From Flaveria trinervia (Eukaryota > Streptophyta > Magnoliopsida > Asterales > Asteraceae), in contig CM046453.1 in NCBI GenBank assembly GCA_025506515.1, positions 43,194,099-43,258,098 on the forward strand: 64,000 nucleotides of DNA, given 5' to 3'. Positions 57,801 through 64,000 of this stretch are shown piece by piece. The notes below the pieces were generated by a model. It saw only the letters and a program-made list of their open reading frames with translations. It did no database searches and was not told the DNA's origin. The translations under genes were made by a program, and so were the position numbers. How positions within the stretch are numbered: the first letter of the stretch is position 1; the number at the start of each line of letters is the position of its first letter.

Positions 57801-59853
57801 ATAATACAAGTAAATCTTATTTAAGTGGTCGTTTTAACTAGATTGATATATATATCCTCAATCACACATTAAGTTTCTCATTTTACTTCTTATTAGTTTC
57901 ATTTCCAATGTAATTTGATTCTCTCTCTTCTTCTAAACTGAAATACAAATAGTTTATCGGTTATTTGCACCTCGTTTCTTTCCTTAATGGTCGAAAAAGG
58001 ATTCTTTGTATTGATACTTGTCATTCAGATTGATTCAAAGGATTTTTGTTGTAATAATGGTGAAAGTTGGTTGTGGATTATTGTGTATAAGTTTTGGGAA
58101 GAAGTGGATTGAATTTAAGGGTCATTCGTGTGATGTCGTGTTTGGTTTTGGTTTCGATTAAATAATAGATCCTTTGTTGCATGTGTGATCATTAGTGTGA
58201 TTCCATTGAACATTATAATCAGATTTGAATAGATTGGTTTGAGTGTTTGTTTAAAAGACTTATGAATTAAAACTCCATTGCATTTGAGGTTGTTACCAGA
58301 AGAAAAGGAAATACAAGCTAGAACTAGTGTTGTTAATGTTTTTGTATAACTAGTTCATTTCCCATGTATTTAATTAAGATTTTCTGAATAAATTGATAAA
58401 CCAATCTGTAGTTGCAAATTTAGATTAAAATACAAGTATATCTTATTTAAGTAGTCGTGTTAACTTGATTGAGTTTTATTTCCTCAATCACACATTACGT
58501 TTCTCGTTGGACTTTTTATTAGTTTCATTTCCAACATATATTGATTCTCTCTTCTTCTCTTCTGGAACACGAGTAGTTTATCGGTTCTTTGCATCTTGTT
58601 TCCTTTGCTTAGTGATTGAAAAAGGGTTCTTTGTATCGATAGTTATCATTCAGATTGATTCAATGGATAATTGAGGCAATAATGTTGAAAGTTGGTTGAG
58701 GAGTATTGTGGATAAGTTTTGGGAAGAAGTGGGTTGATTTTAAGGGTAATTCTTGTGGTGGCATGTTTGGTTTTGGTTTTGATTAAACAATAGATCCTAC
58801 GATGTATGTGTGATAGATTAGTAGGATTCCAATGAAGATTATAATCAGATTTGAATAGATTGTTTTGAAAGTATGTTTAAAAGACTTCATAATTAAACTC
58901 TACTGCATTAGTGTTGTTTAATATTTTTTATAACTAGTTCATTTCCTATGTATTTAATTAAGCTTTTCTGAATAAATTGATGCACCAATTTGTAGTTGCA
59001 CAATTTGATTAGAATACAAGTAAATCTTATTTAAGTGGTCATGTTAACATGATTGAGTTCTATTTCCTCAATCACACATGATGTTTCTCGTTTGACTTCT
59101 TATTAGTTTCATTTCCAATGTAATTTGTTTCTCTTTTCTTCTCTACTGAAATATGAGTAGTTAATCGGTTCTTTGAACCTTGTTTCCTTCCCTTAATGGT
59201 CGAAAATGGATTCTTTGTATCGATAATTATCATTCATATTGATTCAACGAATTTTTGAAACAATAATGTTGAAAGTTGGTTATGGGGTATTGTGGATAAG
59301 ATTTGGGCAGAAGTGGATTGATTTTAAGAGTCATTTGTGTGTTGTCGTGTTTGGTTTTGGTTTCTATTAAATAATAGATCGTCTGTTGCATGTGTGGTCG
59401 ATTAGTGTGATTCCAATGACGATTATAAATAGATTTGAATAGATTGGTTTGAGAGTGTGTTTAAAACTCCATTGCATTTGAGGTTGTTACCAAAAGTAAA
59501 GGAAATACAAGCTAGAACTAGTGTTGTATATTATTTTTGTATAACTACTTCATTTATCGTATATAATCAAGCTTTTGAATAATTTGATGCACCAATCTAT
59601 AGTTGCACAATTTTAATTAGAATACAAGTAAATCTTATTTAAGTGGTTGTGTTAACTTCATTGAGTTCTATTTCCTCAATCACGCATTACGTTTCTCGTT
59701 TGAATTCTTATTAGTTTCATTTCCAATGTCATTTGATCCTCTCTTCTTCTCTACTGAAATACAAGTAGTTTATCGGTTCTTTGCACCTCGTTTCCTTCCC
59801 TTAATGGTTGAAAAATGATTCTTTGTATCGATAGTTTTCATTCAGATTGATTC
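51882..59853. repeat. Satellite block 3 (about 13 monomers)
   Basis: Landmark AGTTGGTTGTGG occurs near 52481, 53105, 53732, 54357, 54980, 55604, 56203, 56803, 57437, 58065, 58690 and 59274: spacing 584-634 bp, mean about 617. Two variants alternate: some monomers lack the CAGATTGATTC segment (about 600 bp), the others carry it (about 625 bp). No word arrays and no coding frames. It ends at GATTC (59849-59853), the NA target site. Confidence 0.93.
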
Positions 59854-60323
59854 TGTGAAGTCGCTGGATCGGTAGACATCCAAGCGTATTTTTGACGGAA
59901 GGAAACAAAACCAAAAACCAAGAGACAAACAATAATACGAACTATAATAAAATTGTTTCATTGATAAAACCTAATGATTACAAGCTCGCTACAACATACG
60001 AATCACGACTCTTGGCAAAGGGAGATCGAGCATGATCTCCCCTCTAATCCGGCAGCACCTAGGCCCCGGGCACAATACTTCTAACCCTTAGTCTCTCTAC
60101 ATAATGAAACTGGTATTTATAGGCCCCAACCCATATCAGATGCGACTAGGCCCATTCGTACGATTGGGCCATGCGTATGGTTCAATCGTACGACTGGACC
60201 ATACTTATGGTTTAGTTTTACGAATGGCCCAATTGCATCTCTCAGTCGCACGACTGGTCCATTAACATGGCTCAGTCGTACGATTGAGTCTCATTCGCAT
60301 ATATGACAATATATGCTCCAACA
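59854..60323 (-). repeat. 3' LTR of NA
   Basis: 470 bp, TG...CA. Word array at 60133-60300 (CATTCGTACGATTGG, TCAATCGTACGACTGG, TCAGTCGCACGACTGG, CATTCGCAT). It has about 40 bp less than the other LTR near its right part, and differs by scattered substitutions. Confidence 0.9.
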
Positions 60324-61711
60324 AATTCCCCCTTGGACGTTGCTTGCGAATAGTAGATAAACCCTCTTACAATATTCAGTCAATCTCTGCTCTGGTTTCC
60401 AATAGAATCAAACAAAAAACCATATTAGCCAATGTTGCCGATCCATCAGTTTGCTACAGTATCCCTGAAAATGAATTTAGGCATAATAGCTTTCGTTTAC
60501 TTTGCAGAACACCATCATAGCAGCAAGATTCCCCATATGACTGATTTTTCTAGATAATGACATGAACAATTTTCCATTGCTTCAATCTTCACACATGCTA
60601 ACCTGATTAACAATAAACTTGTAGAAATTCCCTCTCAAATTTAGCATATCCCAATATATAAATGTTGTGCTCTCCTGGCGTCTTCATACGGTGTATTGGG
60701 CAAAAAGTAGAAGGTTCCAATCCACAGCTCACAATCTCAAACAAATCAGCATGCACTCAGATTCATCATTGGAAACCGGCTCACATCATCACTTTCTGAT
60801 TGCGTCTTCAATTTCTCTAAACATGGATTCCCCTAAGAATAAGAATCCTCTCTATGCGGATAGATATAACTTGATTGGCCCATAGATAGTCAAATGCTCC
60901 TGACTGCCCCACAAAATCAGCACCGACTGCTGACATCTTCTCTTCTCTCTTTCGTGTTCTAACTACATTAATCTATTATGGAATCCAACAAATGATGGGG
61001 TATCTATCAAACTTATTTGACAAAAGAACCTCAAGGTGAATGTGCTTTGCTCATCCTCAAATTTGTGCAAAAGGTAGTTCCAGATTTTTTTTGGTTTGGA
61101 ACACCGTTCATTTGTATGACATGGAGTACCATGACTGGTAAAAGACTGGTCCAGTAGCATGACTAGACATAAGACTAGTCCAGTAGCATGACTGGACATA
61201 AGACTGGTCTAGTAGCATGACTGGACATAAGACTGGTCCAGTAGCATGACTGGTCATAAGACTGGTCCAATCGCATTCCAGTCGTACGAATTGTCCATTA
61301 GCATGGTCTAGTCATACGAATGGTCCATTAGCATGGTCTAGTCGTACGAATGGTCCATTAGCATGGTCTAGTTGCATGAATGGTCCATTAGCATGGTCCA
61401 GTTGCACGAATGGTCCATTAGCATGGTCCAGTCACACGAATGGTCCATTAGCATGGTCCAGTCACACGAACGGGTCTGCACGTAGATTTTTAGATCTGCA
61501 GCTGACATCATAAGATTCGCAAGGGTGATAAGAATGTGGTTCCGAGGTCGATTTTAACCAAGACACAACATACGTGACAAGATCTGAGCAAAATACAAAG
61601 AACACGAAGTGGGTTTAACATCAGAGAACCTAAATCAATCCAGAAATCAAGAGCTCGGGTTGCTAGTATGATTGTTAGATCATTCTAGCAGTAACCGGCT
61701 CTAATACCAAT
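60324..61711 (-). other. NA interior: non-coding, with a 30-bp word repeat array at 61115-61480
   Basis: No frame with recognisable gag or pol. The first part has the polypurine tract (60324-60337). At 61115-61480 there is a regular array with two sub-types: ACTGGTCCAGTAGCATG units (about 29-30 bp, near 61130-61260) and GAATGGTCCATTAGCATGG units (30 bp, near 61260-61470) with words GTCGTACGAATGG or GTCACACGAATGG. The short ORFs at 60667-60885 and 60963-61199 are not supported. Confidence 0.8.
61697..61709 (-). other. NA primer binding site
   Basis: Plus GGCTCTAATACCA, so minus TGGTATTAGAGCC, one transition from the tRNA-Met site. It sits two bases from the LTR at 61712 and sets minus orientation. 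Confidence 0.85.
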
Positions 61712-62224
61712 TGTGAAGTCGCTGGATCGGTAGACATACGAGTGTGTTCTTGACAGAAGGAAACAGAACCAAAAACCAAGAGACAAACAATAACACGAAC
61801 TATAATAAAATGGTTTCATTGATAAAACCTAATGATTACAAGCTCATTACAACATAAGAATCACGACTCTTGGCAATGAGAGATCGAGCATGATCTCCCC
61901 TCTCATCAGGCAGCACCTAGGCCTCGGGCATAATCCTTCTAACCCTTAATCTCTACATAATGAAACTGGTATTTATAGGCCTCAGCCCATATCAGATGCG
62001 ACTGGACAATACTTATGGTTCAGTCTTACGAATGGCCCAATCACATCTCTCAGTCACATGACAGGTCCATTAGCATGGCTCAGTCGTAAGATTTAGTCTG
62101 ATTCGCATATGCTTCTACGAATGACATAGTTTCATGTGTTTACAACATATCAGGTCTATTACATTAAGCCTAGACTATTCAACAAGCGACGGACACACTA
62201 CATATGACAATATTTGCTCCAACA
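61712..62224 (-). repeat. 5' LTR of NA
   Basis: 513 bp, same ends as the left copy. Word array at 61995-62110. It has an extra segment (TTCTACGAATGACATAG...CGACGGACACACTAC) at about 62112-62205 that is absent or shortened in the left copy. That copy instead has more words, so the LTRs differ by indels within and beside the array. Confidence 0.9.
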
Positions 62225-62600
62225 GATTCAAAGGATATTTGAGGCAATAATGTTGAAAGTTGGTTGTGGAGTATTGTGGATGAGTTTTGGGCGGAAGTGG
62301 ATTGATTTTAACTGTCATTCGTGTGGTGTCGTGTTTGGTTTTGGTTTCGATTAAACAATAGATCCGATGTTGCATGTGTGATCGATTAGATTGATTCCAT
62401 TGAAGATTATAATTAAATTTGAATAGATTGGTTTGAGACTGTGTTTATAAGACTTGAGAATTAGAAGTCCATTGCTATTGAGTTTGTTACCAAAAGCAAA
62501 GGAAATACATGCTACAACTAGTGTTGTTTAATGTTTTTGTATAACTAGTTCATTTACCATGTATTTAATTAAGCTTTTCTGAATATATAATGCATCAATG
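62225..62600. repeat. Satellite block 4 (partial monomer)
   Basis: Begins with the GATTC duplicate, continues the interrupted monomer (GAGGCAATAATGTTGAAAG...), and ends at TTTTCTGAATATATAATGC, where gypsy gag sequence is joined with no LTR or primer site. Confidence 0.88.
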
Positions 62601-64000
62601 CCTAGAGTTGAAGAGGTGGTTCATGAAGAACCCGAGACCTCTCATCCACAGGGTGGTAATAAGAGTGCTAATTTGAGAGCCTCAGTGAAGGAGGCGGTTG
62701 TGGAAGAGGTTCACCAGGTCATGCAGATGATCTTACCGTCTGTGATGATCGAAGTGATCAAGGCAGTGAGGGAAGGAGAAAGGAAGGAAAGGAATAGGCC
62801 TACGGGTGAAAGAGGACAACCTGCGACTGAGACGGTTGTCTCTACTGATGAAAAGGAAGACGAAGAGCTTGTGCCTGAGGCAGCACGAGGCTATAACTAT
62901 AGGGCATTTCAAAGGTGCAAGCCCCCAATATTTGATGGTAATGACACTGCTGCTGCTGCTCGTCGGTGGGTGAGAGAGACAGAGGTTGTACTTGATATCA
63001 GCAAGTGCTAAGATGACTAGAAGGTGAAGTTTGCTGCCCACTTGTTTGTGGACTCGACTCTTTGTTGGTGGGCCAATATTGTCCAAGCGGAGGGTAGTCG
63101 ATCGATAGGAAGAATGAGGTGGCCAGAGTTGAAGAAGCTGGTGATTGAGGAGTTTTGTCCTCACCGAGAGATGGACAAGGTCGAGAGGGAGTTCCTACAG
63201 CTGGAGGCAGTAACAATGACCCATCAGCAGTACACCACCAAGTTTAATGAGATGGTACGGCTGGTGCTAGATGAGGTGATGCCTCTATCACCAACGATCA
63301 AGAGATATATTTATGGCTTGTCAGTAGACATTCGTATGCACCTAATTACCGCTCGGCCAAGTACGTTTAGGTTTGTGGTTGATTTGGCGGGAAGGTTGTA
63401 TGACGAGCGTGCGGTGGTGGTGGTTGAGGTCAACAAGAAACGTGGTGGTGACCAAAATTGAAACGGGAACTGGTTTGGATGTGGTGGGGCCTCTCCAAGC
63501 AACAAAGGTGCACGGGTGGATGATCGACGTGTGGTCACATCCAGTGTAGGGTCGAGGAGGTGTGTTAAGTGTGGATGAGAGCATGCTGGGGAATGTAGAG
63601 TGGGATCCAATGTCTGATTCTGGTATGGGAGGACCGACATGTGGCGAAGAACTGCGGGGTAAGGAGGTGCTATACTTGTGGCGAGGATGGCCAAATGTGT
63701 TGGGAATGCAAGAAGCTGAGGGCTGAAAGTTCCAGTGTGGAAAAGAAGACGAGCGGGACCGAGGGGCAGAGGGCGAGCGCCAGAGCATTCATGATGATTC
63801 AAGAGGAGGCTAGGACGGACCCTGATGTTGTGTTAGGTACGTTTCTAGTAAACCAAACTCTGGCTTCTATGTTATTTGATTCTGGCACTAGTAAAAGTTT
63901 TCTTTCTGCTGCTTTCTTTGCTAAATTGTCTGTTGGTAGTAGGAGTATAGATAAGCTCTTCAATATAGAAACTGCCATAGGTAAGTCTCTCAGGATTTCT
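62601..64000 (+). pseudogene. Gy-4: 5'-truncated gypsy gag and protease, runs off the window
   Basis: The first frame starts inside gag (PRVEEVVHEEPETSHPQGGNKSANL, aligned to codon 27 or so of Gy-3); the ATG at 62598 is a chance start from satellite. Core: a frame at 63024-63461 with MRWPELKKLVIEEFCPHREMD, QQYTTKFNEMVRL and RPSTFRFVVDLAGRLYDERAVVV. Stops occur at about 63009-63018 and 63459, and the zinc-knuckle region (63550-63720) is frameshifted with lost Cys. An open frame from about 63760 to the edge has the protease motif LFDSGTSKSFLSAAFFAKL (Thr in place of Ala after DSG). Same family as Gy-1 to Gy-3. Confidence 0.88.

Larger units (their letters stand above)
59854..62224 (-). mobile_element. 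NA: complete small non-autonomous LTR element
   Basis: Two LTRs (59854-60323 and 61712-62224), each starting TGTGAAGTCGCTGGATCGG and ending GCTCCAACA, flanked by perfect GATTC duplications (59849-59853 and 62225-62229). Minus orientation: the primer site lies beside the right LTR, and a polypurine tract (minus CCAAGGGGGAATT) beside the left. The interior of 1.39 kb has no gag or pol, so movement would need proteins from another element. Word arrays occur in both LTRs and in the interior. Satellite continues in phase on both sides. Confidence 0.9.

Noticed and set aside
58465..58674. A 69-codon frame starting MIEFYFLNHTLRF
   Set aside because: It lies in a satellite monomer. Equivalent positions in other monomers are closed, so it is chance.
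61115..61480. Regularly spaced palindrome-like repeats resembling a CRISPR array
   Set aside because: The window is plant retroelement DNA. The repeats are 10-17 bp and degenerate, the 'spacers' are themselves repeated, and no cas gene is present. They are LTR-element arrays.

Overview
This is a eukaryotic, almost certainly plant, heterochromatic window made of satellite DNA and nested LTR retrotransposons. I found no host protein-coding gene, no rRNA and no functional tRNA. The coding remnants are Ty3/gypsy chromovirus (Tekay/Del-like, with a C-terminal chromodomain) and Ty1/copia polyproteins. All are broken by stops, frameshifts or deletions. A fragment at the left edge resembles, from memory, an ORF that travels with retroelements in Asteraceae (daisy family) and is often labelled 'synaptobrevin, longin-like'. 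Asteraceae is therefore my best guess, at moderate confidence only.

Layout. 1-8112 holds minus-strand retroelement debris: the longin-like ORF fragment (1-2059), an array of short inverted-repeat 'words' (2071-2960), an unclassified stretch (2961-4399), the 5' LTR plus leader of a copia element (Co-1, about 4400-6864), and the leader plus 5' LTR of another element (LF, 6865 to about 8112). From about 8113 to 62595 the background is a tandem satellite of about 600-634 bp per monomer, repeatedly interrupted. Gy-1 (11125-22717, minus gypsy) itself carries a 2.94-kb TG...CA insertion (16947-19886) and a truncated plus-strand element LX (20669-21834). Gy-2 (25488-29640, plus gypsy) is reduced to its 5' LTR, gag/pol scraps and 19 bp of 3' LTR. 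Gy-3 (29661-44062, plus gypsy) is split by the minus-strand copia Co-2 (33582-39085). Co-3 (44196-51881, plus copia) is the most complete element. A long satellite block (51882-59853) follows, then a complete small non-autonomous element NA (59854-62224) with a perfect 5-bp target duplication, a last piece of satellite, and a 5'-truncated gypsy gag (Gy-4) running off the right edge.

How it fits together. The satellite resumes in phase across Gy-1, Gy-2 and NA, so the array came first and the elements landed in it. Gy-3 and Co-3 have truncated 5' LTRs and a satellite phase jump, consistent with later deletions. The most unusual signal is a set of arrays of short CG-containing words, in three types: TCAGTCG-NN-CGACTGA / CATTCG-NN-CGAATG, CATGCGCCT, and GCGAAACT. 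In this window they occur only in non-coding retroelement DNA (LTRs, leaders, interiors), across elements that are otherwise unrelated. In the gypsy LTRs they sit inside what looks like a spliced intron with conserved donor and acceptor sites.

Limits: everything was read by eye. Boundaries given as 'about' are uncertain, family names rest on recalled motifs, and some frameshifts may be sequencing or assembly indels.
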